Assembly: GCA_041191405.1 (NCBI GenBank)
Contig: JBEEOW010000051.1
Location: forward strand, 1-17,929
Direction of reading: 5' to 3'
DNA length: 17,929 nucleotides
Source: JBEEOW01 sp041191405
GTDB lineage: Bacteria; Bacteroidota; Bacteroidia; Cytophagales; UBA9547
Shown: positions 1 through 8,660 of the stretch, piece by piece
Numbering within the stretch: the first letter of the stretch is position 1
How the letters are laid out: every line of letters begins with the position of its first letter
Position numbers and translations under genes: made by a program
Notes under the pieces: model-generated
What the model was told of the DNA's origin: nothing
Seen by the model: the letters and a program-made list of their open reading frames with translations, nothing else
Databases searched by the model: none

Positions 1-12
1 AGTTCTTATCAG

Positions 13-2139
13 TTATTTTAGGTAAATAGAAAAGGTTGTATCTTTAGCAATTGCTAATAAAGTGTAATGAATTGAGTCAGAAATTGTTCTATTGTAAATA
101 TTGAAATATTTATATTTTCTAATATCAATTGCTACTGTATTATTATTTATTTTATTTTTTAAGGAATTTAATAAATCAGTATAATTTAATTTTTCTATTT
201 CCCTTAAATTTCTATCACTGATTTTTTGATTAATATTTGTTTTTGAAATTAAATTTTTTTGATTCAAAGCAAATAAATTAATTAAACTATTAGCTTGATT
301 GTTTAATTTTTCATTTTCAAATAATGAATAATAGACGTTTCTACTATTATTTAAAGTTGAAAAGTTTATTTCTTTTTCGTTTGGTGTTAAATTGTTGTAA
401 TTCATTAGTTTGTCTATATCATTCTTAATAACAATTGAATAGTAAGAGGATGATTTACTGAATTGATTTGTCAAATAATACATTTCTCCTATAAAAGTAT
501 TATCAAGCTGTTGTTTGCAATTAAAATTTAGTGTTGTACAAGTATCGGGTAATAAAATAAAAAAATCTAAGCCCTTCTCAAATAATTCACAGTAATAACA
601 AGCTTGTGCTAAACTTCTAATTGTATTTATATTTTTAATATTCTTAATTTTATTAAAATAATCATTATCATTACATATTCCAAACCTAGCTTTTGTTGTA
701 ATTAAATTTATCTTAGACTCTTCAATAAAATAATTATTATTAGTTGAAAAGTCAAATGCTTTTATACTAGCATTTATAGCAATTGTGGAATCGTCATTAT
801 TTGAAAGAGTATAAAGACTAATTAAAATATTATTTTTGTCGTTAGTTAATGATGCATATTCGTATAGTTTGTTTGCATATATAAAAACATTTTCTCTTAA
901 TCCAAGTTGTTGTGAAATTAATAAAAGACCTGAATAGGCACGATTTAAATATTCATTAGCAAATTTATTTGGATATTTTTCTAAATAATTGTATCCTTTT
1001 TCAAAATATTTCATAGCTAAAATATTTTCAAACTTATTAACATAAATATTGCCTATATTAACATACAAGGCTCCTAGTTCACTTTGATTGGTAATTGTTC
1101 CATATTTCAAAGCTTTTAAATAATAATTTAATGCAATGTCGCTTTTTCCTAATCTACTAGCCACCGCACCAAAGTTGTTATAAAACAGTTGCACTTCATT
1201 TGAATCTAAAAATATTGGATGTTCAAAATCTTTAAAATATGAATTATATAATTCATTAAAAATTGAATAAGCTTCTAGGTTATTAATATTATTTATTGAG
1301 TATATATCAGCAATACTTTTTTTCAAAATGTATTCATCTTTAACATAAAGTTTGTAATTTAAACAGCTATTATAGTAAAAAATACTTTTTTTGTAATCTT
1401 TCATTTCAAAATATACCAATGCTTTTTTGTTGATATTTATAATCTTTTTATAATCCTCTCGAGTATTTAAAAAAATCAAATGCTTTTTACTTTTCCAGTA
1501 TTTATCTATTAATGTATTATTGTTTAATTTAGATAAATTCAAATAATCAATTTTGATTTTATTTAAATTTGAAACCCTAAAAATGAATTGATTATCTAAT
1601 TTGGTATTTATTTGTATATGAGTTAATACTGAATTATTGATACAAAAAAAACAAATATTATTTTTTTTAACAATTTTGATATTGTTTTTTTTACTATCTA
1701 TAGCTATATTATTAGTCCAACCAACAAGTGTTTTTGTTGAATCAGAATTATATTTTATAATGCTAAAAACTTTTCTACTAGAACAATAATAAAAAACATA
1801 ATTTTCTGTTTTATCAACTGACCGTACACATATTCCAATTGTTGAATTCGGATTTAATGTATCAATGTTTTCAATACTTGTTTCTATCACCAAATTTGAT
1901 AATTTATTTAAAGGGATATTATTAGAAAAAAAACGAGTATTTGTTAAATCTCTATTTTCAATATAATATTTTCCGTCTTTAATTTCTGAAAACTCATTAG
2001 AATCTAGCCCTCCATTCCAATTTTTAGAATTATCATTGAAATTTTCTTCAAAAATAATTTCATTTTGAGCAAAAGTTATTCCACTAGACAAAACAAATAA
2101 AATCAATAAGCTTAATATTTTCTTTAAAATAGACTTCAT
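13..2139 (-). CDS. Exported TPR-repeat protein ending at the start of a CHAT-like domain
   Basis: The 708-residue product begins with a clear signal peptide (MKSILKKILSLLILFVLSSG, cleavage near TFA-QN at about residue 25), so it is probably exported. Residues about 28-200 form a beta-rich stretch (FEENFNDNSKNW, later IGICVRSVD) resembling laminin-G/DUF1080-type sandwich domains. Residues about 230-560 are helical with TPR-like pairs (for example SDIALNYYLKALKYG and ILAMKYFEKGYNYLEKY). The last 70 or so residues (DLLNSLKNKINNNTVAIDI followed by SDSIHYTLLAI) match the linker and first strands that lead into a CHAT caspase-like domain in Bacteroidota TPR-CHAT proteins. The frame then stops at TAA 13-15, so the catalytic His/Cys part is absent in this frame. 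The gene is divergent from the next TPR gene, 52 bp away. It may be a truncated or frameshifted TPR-CHAT protein whose remainder lies left of the window. TPR assignment is fairly secure; the CHAT link is inferred. Confidence 0.75.
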   Translation of the reverse strand: MKSILKKILSLLILFVLSSGITFAQNEIIFEENFNDNSKNWNGGLDSNEFSEIKDGKYYIENRDLTNTRFFSNNIPLNKLSNLVIETSIENIDTLNPNSTIGICVRSVDKTENYVFYYCSSRKVFSIIKYNSDSTKTLVGWTNNIAIDSKKNNIKIVKKNNICFFCINNSVLTHIQINTKLDNQFIFRVSNLNKIKIDYLNLSKLNNNTLIDKYWKSKKHLIFLNTREDYKKIININKKALVYFEMKDYKKSIFYYNSCLNYKLYVKDEYILKKSIADIYSINNINNLEAYSIFNELYNSYFKDFEHPIFLDSNEVQLFYNNFGAVASRLGKSDIALNYYLKALKYGTITNQSELGALYVNIGNIYVNKFENILAMKYFEKGYNYLEKYPNKFANEYLNRAYSGLLLISQQLGLRENVFIYANKLYEYASLTNDKNNILISLYTLSNNDDSTIAINASIKAFDFSTNNNYFIEESKINLITTKARFGICNDNDYFNKIKNIKNINTIRSLAQACYYCELFEKGLDFFILLPDTCTTLNFNCKQQLDNTFIGEMYYLTNQFSKSSSYYSIVIKNDIDKLMNYNNLTPNEKEINFSTLNNSRNVYYSLFENEKLNNQANSLINLFALNQKNLISKTNINQKISDRNLREIEKLNYTDLLNSLKNKINNNTVAIDIRKYKYFNIYNRTISDSIHYTLLAIAKDTTFSIYLK

Positions 2140-2191
2140 TTACTCGAAATAGTTAATAAATTAGCATTTATATTAAATTAGAATACAATTT
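2140..2191. promoter_or_regulatory. Divergent promoter region between the two TPR genes
   Basis: Only 52 bp separate the ATG codons of the two oppositely oriented TPR genes, so both promoters must lie here or reach into the neighbouring coding sequence. The spacer is almost entirely A/T. I see no clean TAnnTTTG box and no strong Shine-Dalgarno sequence, the latter being normal for Bacteroidota. The shared promoter region suggests co-regulation, which is inference. Confidence 0.4.
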
Positions 2192-4903
2192 ATGAAAAAA
2201 AACACGCTAATTTTAGTTTTTACGGTTTTAAGTACAATTTTAAAAGCTCAAAATCCTTATTACAAGATTTATCAAAAAGATAATTTTCTAATTTTAGCTG
2301 ATTCAATTACACCCAAAGCAACCAAAAGCTCATTAAATAAATCAAATTATTTTATAAAAAATAATGATTTAATATCAGCAAAAGATTATGCAGGTAGATA
2401 TTATAATACAAATGCTATTTTTAAGTATAAAGGTTTAAATAGTTTAGGAGTTATTTCAAAATTTCAAATTGGTTTTGAAAAATTCTGTTTGAAAACTTTT
2501 GATAGTCTGTATGTTAAATATAAATACCCTGAAATTATTTCAAATTATACTTATTTTAGATTAACCCAAAAATTACTTGACAATAAAATTGCAATAAACA
2601 ATATAAATTCAATTTTGGATTTACATACTAACATCAATACTTTTTCACTTGCAGTGTTAAAAGCTAAAGAATTTGAATTTGAAAAATCGAATTTAGATTG
2701 TGATTTTTTACTTAGTAATGATTCTAATTTTAATATTTTAAAGAAAAAAGATGTTTATCAAATTTTGGGGAATAATTATTATTTTTTGGAAGATGACAAA
2801 AACTCACTAATAAATTATGATAAAACTCATTCCGAATTTGCAAATTGGGGGAAATCTTGTGTGTATTTTAGACAAGATAATTTTAAAAAAGCATTAAGTT
2901 TTGGTGAAAATGTACCCAATGAATATATAAATGCATTTGTCAATAAAGGGAATTTGTATATTAAAAATAATAAATACAATAAAGCTGAAGAAATATTTAA
3001 AAAGCATTTACAAACTGATAGCAATTCAATAATAGCTCTAAATGGATTAGGGTATTCTTTTCAAGGATTAAAACAATTTGATAGTTCTTTATACTATTTT
3101 GATAAAGCATTAAATTTCAATACTAATTACTCCTCTGCATTGGTAGGTAAAGGTAATAATAGTTTTTTTAATAAATATGACCTAGCTGGTGCAATAGATT
3201 ATTATTTAAAAGCAATAGCCCTTAATGTTGGAAATAAATATATAGAGGCTAATTTAGCGTTAACGGAATTTCAACTTTCAAAATATTCAAGTGCTGATTT
3301 ATATTTAAATAGTATTATTCAAAAACAAAACAGGTTTTTTGATGAGGATTTATATCTATTGATGGCTTTGAATAAATTCAATTTAAATGCAAAAAAAGAT
3401 GCTGAAAAGTATTTGGATTCTTTTTTAATTTTAAAACCAAATCATCCATTTGGTATAATGATTAAAGGATATATTTTATATGAAAAAGGAGAGAAAGCTA
3501 GTGCTTTGTCTTTTTTAAATCAATCTGCAAAAAGTAATGATTTAACAATTAAACTTCCTTCAAATCATTTAATTGGTATAATTTCGCTCGAAACCAATCA
3601 ATATAGTAATGCAGAAAATGCATTTAGTAATATTATTACTGAAAATAAAATTGATTTTAAGGCTTATAGTGGTTTAGCTATGGCTCAATCACAATTGAAA
3701 AAATTTGAAGAAGCACATAAAAATATCAATTTAGCTATATCAATTGCTAAAGAAGGTCTTAATTTTGAAAATTTAAAATGTAATCAATCTGTAATTTATT
3801 TCCAAGAAGGAGACTGGTATAAGTCTAAAAAAGAAACACATTTATCTCATCAAAAATATCATGAAGCGATTAAATGTGTAGAGAATTTTGGAATTCGATT
3901 TTCAAATAATATTGGAGTTTATTATAATGGTTTAGGTAAACATGAACATGCTAAAAAATCATTTAATCTAGCGGCTGGAACTGCTTCAAGTTTTAATAAT
4001 TTAGGTGTAGTTGAAAGTTTAAATAGTAACTTTTCAAAAGCGAGTAAATTGTATGACAAAGCTATTGATATTGATAATGATTACTTCGTATATTCAAGTA
4101 ATAGGTATTTGAATGGAACTTATACTGGAGATAAAAATCCAGAAGATTATAAAAAAGCATCTAATGATATTGAAGCAAAATTATTAGCAATTGATTTAGA
4201 AAGTAAATTTAGATTTGTTTATAATTGGTTTTATTTTCCTGAATTTAGTCCTTCATTTAAATTTGAACCTTACTCATTAATTGAATTAAATCCAGTTCCA
4301 TATCCAGATTTAATTTATCCATTTTATGTATTCTCTGATAGTATTGTTAGGCGTTCACATGTTGGGCCAGCAATTGGGTATAGACCTGGAAAATACAAAG
4401 GGTTATGTCCTATACACTTGTCAAGAACTAGAAGTGATGAACAATTTGATGAATCTTGTAATATTGTAGATAGTTTAGTTCAAGAAACTATTGCAGAAAA
4501 TGTAAGTGATGTTAAAATTGAACTTTTAGCTAATAAAGTTATTAACTTATTGCAATCTAAAAAATCAGAAAACTGCTATTCAGGTTTTTATGATTATACA
4601 GTTTCTGCAATGAAAGAAAATTTTCAATTAAAAAACAGTCAATTAAAGTTCCTCCCAATTTTAAAAGAATTACAAGAAAAAGGTTTAATTAAACCAATTA
4701 CTTATGCAAAATATATAGATGAATATCAGATTTATATAAAATCAAAACAAGTGTTTGGTACATATATAGAGTACAATAAACAGAGAAAAGAGTATTTCTC
4801 ACCAAATATTTTATCAGTAGATGCTGTTAATTTAAAAAGAAAAGAAATAGGTTTAGGACTTATTGAAATCGAATATGAAAGGTTAAAAAAGGGAAATAAA
4901 TAG
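2192..4903 (+). CDS. Exported TPR-repeat protein with DUF6624-like C-terminus
   Basis: The 903-residue product starts with a short signal peptide (MKKNTLILVFTVLSTILKAQ, cleavage near residue 19), indicating export. From about residue 200 to 640 it carries many degenerate TPR units, for example NKAEEIFKKHLQTDSNSIIA, FDSSLYYFDKALNFNTNYSS, AIDYYLKAIALN and ASKLYDKAIDIDNDYFVYS. These make a long helical scaffold of the kind that binds proteins. Residues about 660-760 are a non-TPR linker with aromatic and proline-rich stretches. The last 60 or so residues (a VFGTY motif, then VNLKRKEIGLG and a final EIEYERL) resemble the end of DUF6624 domains, which typically carry a YGTQ-like motif followed by RR.xGL..l.eY; the function of that family is not known to me. 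It is divergent from the other exported TPR gene, so the two may act in one envelope process (inference). No truncation is seen. Confidence 0.75.
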   Translation: MKKNTLILVFTVLSTILKAQNPYYKIYQKDNFLILADSITPKATKSSLNKSNYFIKNNDLISAKDYAGRYYNTNAIFKYKGLNSLGVISKFQIGFEKFCLKTFDSLYVKYKYPEIISNYTYFRLTQKLLDNKIAINNINSILDLHTNINTFSLAVLKAKEFEFEKSNLDCDFLLSNDSNFNILKKKDVYQILGNNYYFLEDDKNSLINYDKTHSEFANWGKSCVYFRQDNFKKALSFGENVPNEYINAFVNKGNLYIKNNKYNKAEEIFKKHLQTDSNSIIALNGLGYSFQGLKQFDSSLYYFDKALNFNTNYSSALVGKGNNSFFNKYDLAGAIDYYLKAIALNVGNKYIEANLALTEFQLSKYSSADLYLNSIIQKQNRFFDEDLYLLMALNKFNLNAKKDAEKYLDSFLILKPNHPFGIMIKGYILYEKGEKASALSFLNQSAKSNDLTIKLPSNHLIGIISLETNQYSNAENAFSNIITENKIDFKAYSGLAMAQSQLKKFEEAHKNINLAISIAKEGLNFENLKCNQSVIYFQEGDWYKSKKETHLSHQKYHEAIKCVENFGIRFSNNIGVYYNGLGKHEHAKKSFNLAAGTASSFNNLGVVESLNSNFSKASKLYDKAIDIDNDYFVYSSNRYLNGTYTGDKNPEDYKKASNDIEAKLLAIDLESKFRFVYNWFYFPEFSPSFKFEPYSLIELNPVPYPDLIYPFYVFSDSIVRRSHVGPAIGYRPGKYKGLCPIHLSRTRSDEQFDESCNIVDSLVQETIAENVSDVKIELLANKVINLLQSKKSENCYSGFYDYTVSAMKENFQLKNSQLKFLPILKELQEKGLIKPITYAKYIDEYQIYIKSKQVFGTYIEYNKQRKEYFSPNILSVDAVNLKRKEIGLGLIEIEYERLKKGNK

Positions 4904-5204
4904 TTTTCTTTTTTTCTAATATCTCTAATGCTCTCTTACCCAATTTCAATTGAATAGGAATGGTAATTATGTGTTGGAGATTTGCGGTTGTGAAGGAATA
5001 GTATTTTTTGTAATTGAGTGTTTAATTTTTGTGAGTTCTTAATTGAAAATTAGTTCCAAAGTTTAAGGTTTGATTATTTTTATCAAAACTTTATTTTTGG
5101 AATTTAAAATAATTTCGATTCAATTTTAATAATATTTTCGATTGAATTAGTATCATTAATTCAGAATAATTGTAATTTTACTAAAGCTTTTTCATAAGCA
5201 GATT
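4904..5204. other. Gene-free spacer after the TPR gene
   Basis: About 300 bp with no credible reading frame. It contains one imperfect hairpin (arms about 5054-5074 and 5082-5102, outer part TTCCAAA with TTTGGAA), which could slow transcription from the TPR gene. No promoter or RNA gene is recognisable. Confidence 0.4.
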
Positions 5205-5386
5205 GACCAACTTTGTTGAGTGTGTTCTCGTTATTTTCAACAAGGTGATTTTCGGTATAAACGAGTGTGTATCGGAAAGTGGAATATTATAACAAATCGC
5301 ATCAATACCTTTATTAACCTCAATGTTATTGGGCGAAGCTTCATTCTGAGAGTTAGGTGTGAAGTGCTGAAAAGTAGGAGGAAGTC
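5205..5386. other. Less AT-rich, hairpin-dense intergenic island (possible structured RNA or decayed mobile DNA)
   Basis: This stretch is visibly richer in G and C than the DNA on either side. It has several short self-complementary segments: TTGTTGA near 5213 with TCAACAA near 5239, CTCGTT near 5227 with AACGAG near 5261, a GAAGCTTC palindrome at about 5336-5343, and GTAGGA/TCCTAC around 5374-5390. A 61-codon open frame crosses it but has no recognisable motif and is broken by the strong hairpin at its end, so I do not call it a gene. Candidates are an unknown structured RNA, a structured 3' region, or the remnant of a mobile element end. Confidence 0.3.
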
Positions 5387-5440
5387 CTACAAAAGAAATA
5401 GCTGATAGTACATGGTACTGTCAGCTATTTTCTTTTGTAG
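5387..5440. terminator. Long near-perfect hairpin, terminator-like
   Basis: The arms (5387-5411 and 5415-5440) are complementary except for one bulged base and one mismatch, with a 3-nt loop ATG. The outer stem is CTACAAAAGAA with TTCTTTTGTAG. The A-rich left and T-rich right arms suit a bidirectional factor-independent terminator, although there is no long T tract after it on either strand. The spacer 5441-5611 that follows shows no gene. Confidence 0.45.
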
Positions 5441-5611
5441 TTACTTAATTGTATTTCATAATTATTTCTCTTAATAAAATCGAAATTAACCTCAGCTTGT
5501 TGGAAATTGTAATCACATAAGTTGATGTCAGATTCTAAATTAGTGATTATAGATGACAATGTTTTTACTAAATATTGTTATTGCAATTCTTCAATTTTGA
5601 TTTAAATGTTC

Positions 5612-6500
5612 TTACAATTTTCTACAATTTTCACAATTCCTAATTACAATTTTTATACAATTTCTACAATTTTCTTACAATTTTGCAATTTGTAAAAATT
5701 GTAGAAATTGTGAACCTGAATTTGTCTTTGATTTATTTACTTTTGTTTTGATAATCAATGTTTTAATTCTATAAATTGTGAAAATTGTAAATACAATTCA
5801 TTACAATTTTCACAATTCCTAATTACAATTTCTCTACAATTTTATTACAATTTCTCCACAATTTTCTTACAATTTTTCTACAATTTTCACAATTCCTAAT
5901 TACAATTTTTATACAATTTCTACAATTTCAAATTGTAAAAATTATAGAAATTGTGAACCTGCAATTGTATTTAAATCATTTACTTTAGTTTTGATAATCA
6001 ATTTGTTAATTCTATAAATTGTGAAAATTGTAAATACAATTCATTACAATTTTCATAATTCCTAATTACAATTTTTAACTACAATTTTTACAATTTTGAA
6101 TTACAATTTTCTCAATTTTGAACTACAATTTTTACAATTCTCACAATTCTCACAATTCTCACAATTTCTACAATTTTTACAATTGCAAATTGTAAAAATT
6201 GTAGAAATTGTGAACCTGAAATTGTATTTAAATTATTGCTTTTGTTTTGATAATCAATGTTTTAATTCTATAAATTGTGAAAATTGTAAATACAATTCAT
6301 TACAATTTTCACAATTCCTAATTACAATTTCTCTACAATTTTATTACAATTTTTCTACAATTTTCTTACAATTTTTCTACAATTGAAATTGTAAAAATTG
6401 TAATTTTATCAATTGATTGTCAGTTGATTATATTTTAAAATTGTAAAAATTGTAGAAATTGTAAATTGTGAAACAATTCTGAACTTGCAATTGTGAAATT
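5612..6500. repeat. ACAATT iteron array with ~250-bp higher-order units
   Basis: By eye there are about 40 ACAATT motifs on the + strand, mostly as TACAATTTT or CACAATTCC spaced about 10-12 bp, and about 20 in the reverse orientation (AATTGT). They are organised in larger units. A block beginning TAGAAATTGTGAACCTG starts near 5701, 5944 and 6201, with a diverged start near 6452. The block continues into a shared non-iteron stretch (TTTTGATAATCAAT) and then a variable run of iterons. The period is therefore about 243-257 bp. The array lies immediately 3' of, and overlaps, the last gene of a phage/plasmid-type replication operon. That position suggests an origin, copy-control or partition region (inference). 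There are no CRISPR-like unique spacers. Confidence 0.85.
6160..6212. repeat. Perfect 25-bp inverted repeat inside the array
   Basis: The arms 6160-6184 and 6188-6212 are exactly complementary with a 3-nt loop (GCA). The arm core is CTACAATTTTTACAATT. Weaker versions end the neighbouring units near 5665-5712 and 5905-5955. It is made from iterons facing each other, so it could be a cruciform or a dimer-binding site. Confidence 0.75.
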
Positions 6501-7465
6501 GTGAGTTCTTTTAGATACTTTTTCACAATTGCAATTTTTGCTCTCATTGATATTTCATTGTGTTCAGTACTTCCTTTTATAGCTTTTTGATAAACTTTAA
6601 ATTTATCAGTTCTGTGCTTTAATGCAATATTTGTTTGTTGCATTATCTCATGTTTTTTAATCGCCAAGGCATCGTAAAAAGCTTTTAGCTTTTCCTCATT
6701 TGTAAATGTTATTAATTTACATTTCTCAAAAAAGTTATAAAGCAATTCAAGGTTATAGGCATAGCCAGTACCATTTGCTAAACAATTTTGAATATCCTGA
6801 GCAATGCCAATCATATTATCAAAATCGTATTGTATTTGCAATTCATGGAAGTATTCAATATTATCTAGTTGAGCTTTTTTAATTGTATCATTTTCTTTCA
6901 TTTGAATGTCCCTTTCAATTGTTGAAAGAATCACTTTTGCGTTAGCTCTTAATTTTGAATTTAAATAGACTTTAATTGCTTTTGTCCAGTTTGCAACAGA
7001 AATACCCATCCATTCGCCAAAGTCTCCAAGAATAGCTTTTTCAGTCGCAAATTCAATCTCTTTATCAGTAAGCGTCATGAAGTATTGTTCAATATTGGTA
7101 GATATTCTTTCAGCTAAATTCAATTTGAATTCTTTATCTGGTAAACGCTGATTTGTTTCCATATACATAAAATCTATCAACTTGAATGCAAATACTACTA
7201 AATACTCTTTTTCGTAAGTTGAAATTCGAGCTGAATTTTGCATTATATCAATTAGAATTCTAGTATCTTTAGTAATTTGAATTACACCATTTGTTGGCGT
7301 GTGTACCTCTTTAATATCAGGAAGTAAACACCCTTTTAAATGGATTGAATTTGTTTTATTTTCTTCATGCTTAATGATTGTGAAATTGTTTCTATTCTCA
7401 TTTGAAATGACCTTATCAAATTTGATAGGGGCATAATCTTTAGAATTGCGATTAATAATTTGCAT
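6428..7465 (-). CDS. Unrecognised protein in element A replication operon
   Basis: A 345-residue soluble protein with no signal peptide or membrane segment. I do not recognise the family with certainty. A stretch near residues 130-165 (LTDKEIEFATEKAILGDFGE then WMGISVANWTKAIKVYL) resembles the G.yGe..gls...f..Wi..Y pattern of small replication-associated proteins in Bacteroidota phages and mobile elements. The C-terminal half is helical and charged. It is the last gene of a leftward operon: its start overlaps the end of the DUF4373-like gene by 14 nt, implying translational coupling. Its final residues (CFTIYNFYNFYNFKI) are encoded by the ACAATT repeats, so the array has replaced or extended the natural end. 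A role in replication, for example as helicase loader or iteron binder, is inferred from position only. Confidence 0.65.
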   Translation of the reverse strand: MQIINRNSKDYAPIKFDKVISNENRNNFTIIKHEENKTNSIHLKGCLLPDIKEVHTPTNGVIQITKDTRILIDIMQNSARISTYEKEYLVVFAFKLIDFMYMETNQRLPDKEFKLNLAERISTNIEQYFMTLTDKEIEFATEKAILGDFGEWMGISVANWTKAIKVYLNSKLRANAKVILSTIERDIQMKENDTIKKAQLDNIEYFHELQIQYDFDNMIGIAQDIQNCLANGTGYAYNLELLYNFFEKCKLITFTNEEKLKAFYDALAIKKHEIMQQTNIALKHRTDKFKVYQKAIKGSTEHNEISMRAKIAIVKKYLKELTISQLQVQNCFTIYNFYNFYNFKI

Positions 7466-8654
7466 TTTGTTGATGTTTACTTAAAATTCGTTGAAATAAT
7501 TCCATGTTTTGAGCTTGCAATGCTTCTTTTTTTGAAAACACTTTGGTTTCATTGCCTTCTAGCTCTTTACGGTTTGCATTTTTCAGCTCCAGTATAATTG
7601 CAGTAATTTTATTGTAAGTAAAACCGAAAGAATTTAGGCTAGATTGTAAAAAGGAACTGAGCTTGTGTTTTTGTGTTATGATGTCTTGGTAATATTGCAC
7701 GATATCATCATGTAATTTTTCAGGCGACTCATCATAATTGAAATTTCGCAAGCATTCTTTTTCTAAATGTTTTATTAAATTATTTATGGCGGTATTTTCA
7801 TCTTTGTTGTTTGCGTAAACAGCTCCTTGAGATTCATAAATTTGAACCATTCGGTCTCTACTCGGATGTTTTTCTTTTTTTGCCGCAACTTTTTTTTCTT
7901 TTTCTATTGGTATTTTTTGTTTTTCATTTTCAATATTTTTAAAATTTAAATTTTTGAAATTTATATCTTTATTCAAAAGAGAATCAGTAAAAGCATTATT
8001 CTTTTTTAAGAATAAGAATAATAGATAATTTCTTCTTCTTTTAACTTCATTTAACTTGTCTTCATTTAGCTTTACTTTACTTACCGAATTATGAGTGCTT
8101 GTATTAGCGGAAATTGTCAATTCTTTATTATTTGTAATTTTATTTTGTTTGTTTTTTAACTCTAAGTTATTTGAAGGGTATTTTTTTTGGTTTTGAACTA
8201 ATGCATCAGAGTAATCAATTAGCATATACTCATCAATTATACCTTCATAAAACCCTTTTCTTTCTTTTGCAGCTAAAATCCAGTTGTCTTGTGTTTCAAT
8301 TGAAGTTATAATATTGTATTTATTGTACATTTCTTTAGAAAAAATTGATTTTTCTAAACAGAAATTAAACCAGTTTTCTAAGAAACTTTGTTCAATTTTT
8401 AAATTACTTGCTAATAATTCAAAGTCATCATTGTTGTAATGAATGAAATATCCACCTTCTTTATTTCCACCAATTTGTATTCTAATTTCGTCAAAAATAC
8501 CTACACCAATTGCTCCAAATCGAGCAATTAGGAGGTTCCTGTATCTCGAATGAGCTACAGGAAATAGAATATATTCAAGACATTGTTTGGGTTGAGCACC
8601 TCGTTTTTTAATTGAAACAAGATTAGTTTCTAAACTTATATTTGAGTTTTTCAT
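7452..8654 (-). CDS. DUF4373/Lin1244-like replication protein (element A)
   Basis: A 400-residue protein. Residues about 25-140 fit the Lin1244/Lin1753-like N-terminal domain (DUF4373) found in phage and plasmid replication-organiser proteins: LLIARFGAIGVGIFDEIRIQ, GGYFIHYNNDDFELLASNL, then a SIFSKEMYNKYNIITS segment and IQ-type QDNWILAAKERK. A low-complexity Lys/Asn-rich linker (about 165-275) leads to a second helical domain (about 280-370) starting KKEKHPSRDRM. Such proteins are thought to act like DnaD/DnaA-type initiators at phage or plasmid origins. It lies 6 nt after the HTH gene and overlaps the next gene by 14 nt. It shares order and motifs (FSKE.Y.KYNIIT, K.HP.R, a KDEN/KENN motif) with the 404-residue protein at 15464-16678, so the two look homologous. 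Confidence 0.75.
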   Translation of the reverse strand: MKNSNISLETNLVSIKKRGAQPKQCLEYILFPVAHSRYRNLLIARFGAIGVGIFDEIRIQIGGNKEGGYFIHYNNDDFELLASNLKIEQSFLENWFNFCLEKSIFSKEMYNKYNIITSIETQDNWILAAKERKGFYEGIIDEYMLIDYSDALVQNQKKYPSNNLELKNKQNKITNNKELTISANTSTHNSVSKVKLNEDKLNEVKRRRNYLLFLFLKKNNAFTDSLLNKDINFKNLNFKNIENEKQKIPIEKEKKVAAKKEKHPSRDRMVQIYESQGAVYANNKDENTAINNLIKHLEKECLRNFNYDESPEKLHDDIVQYYQDIITQKHKLSSFLQSSLNSFGFTYNKITAIILELKNANRKELEGNETKVFSKKEALQAQNMELFQRILSKHQQNANY

Positions 8655-8660
8655 AATTAT

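Noticed and set aside
13..4903. A TPR-CHAT CRISPR-associated (Craspase-type) or cytosolic defence system.
   Set aside because: Both TPR proteins carry signal peptides, no CHAT catalytic residues are present in the window and no cas genes are nearby.
5285..5335. Integron attC site, suggested by ATAAC and GTTATTGGGCG.
   Set aside because: The core boxes do not fit RYYYAAC/GTTRRRY and the sequence between them does not form the required stem.
5220..5405. A 61-codon + strand open frame.
   Set aside because: It has no recognisable motif, runs through several inverted repeats and ends in the strong hairpin; better seen as structured noncoding DNA.
6096..6386. A 96-codon + strand open frame rich in QFSQF/LQFLQ.
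   Set aside because: It is a translation of the ACAATT repeats with no independent coding signal.
5612..6500. CRISPR array.
   Set aside because: The repeats are short, occur in both orientations, and the DNA between them is itself repeated, with no unique spacers and no cas genes.
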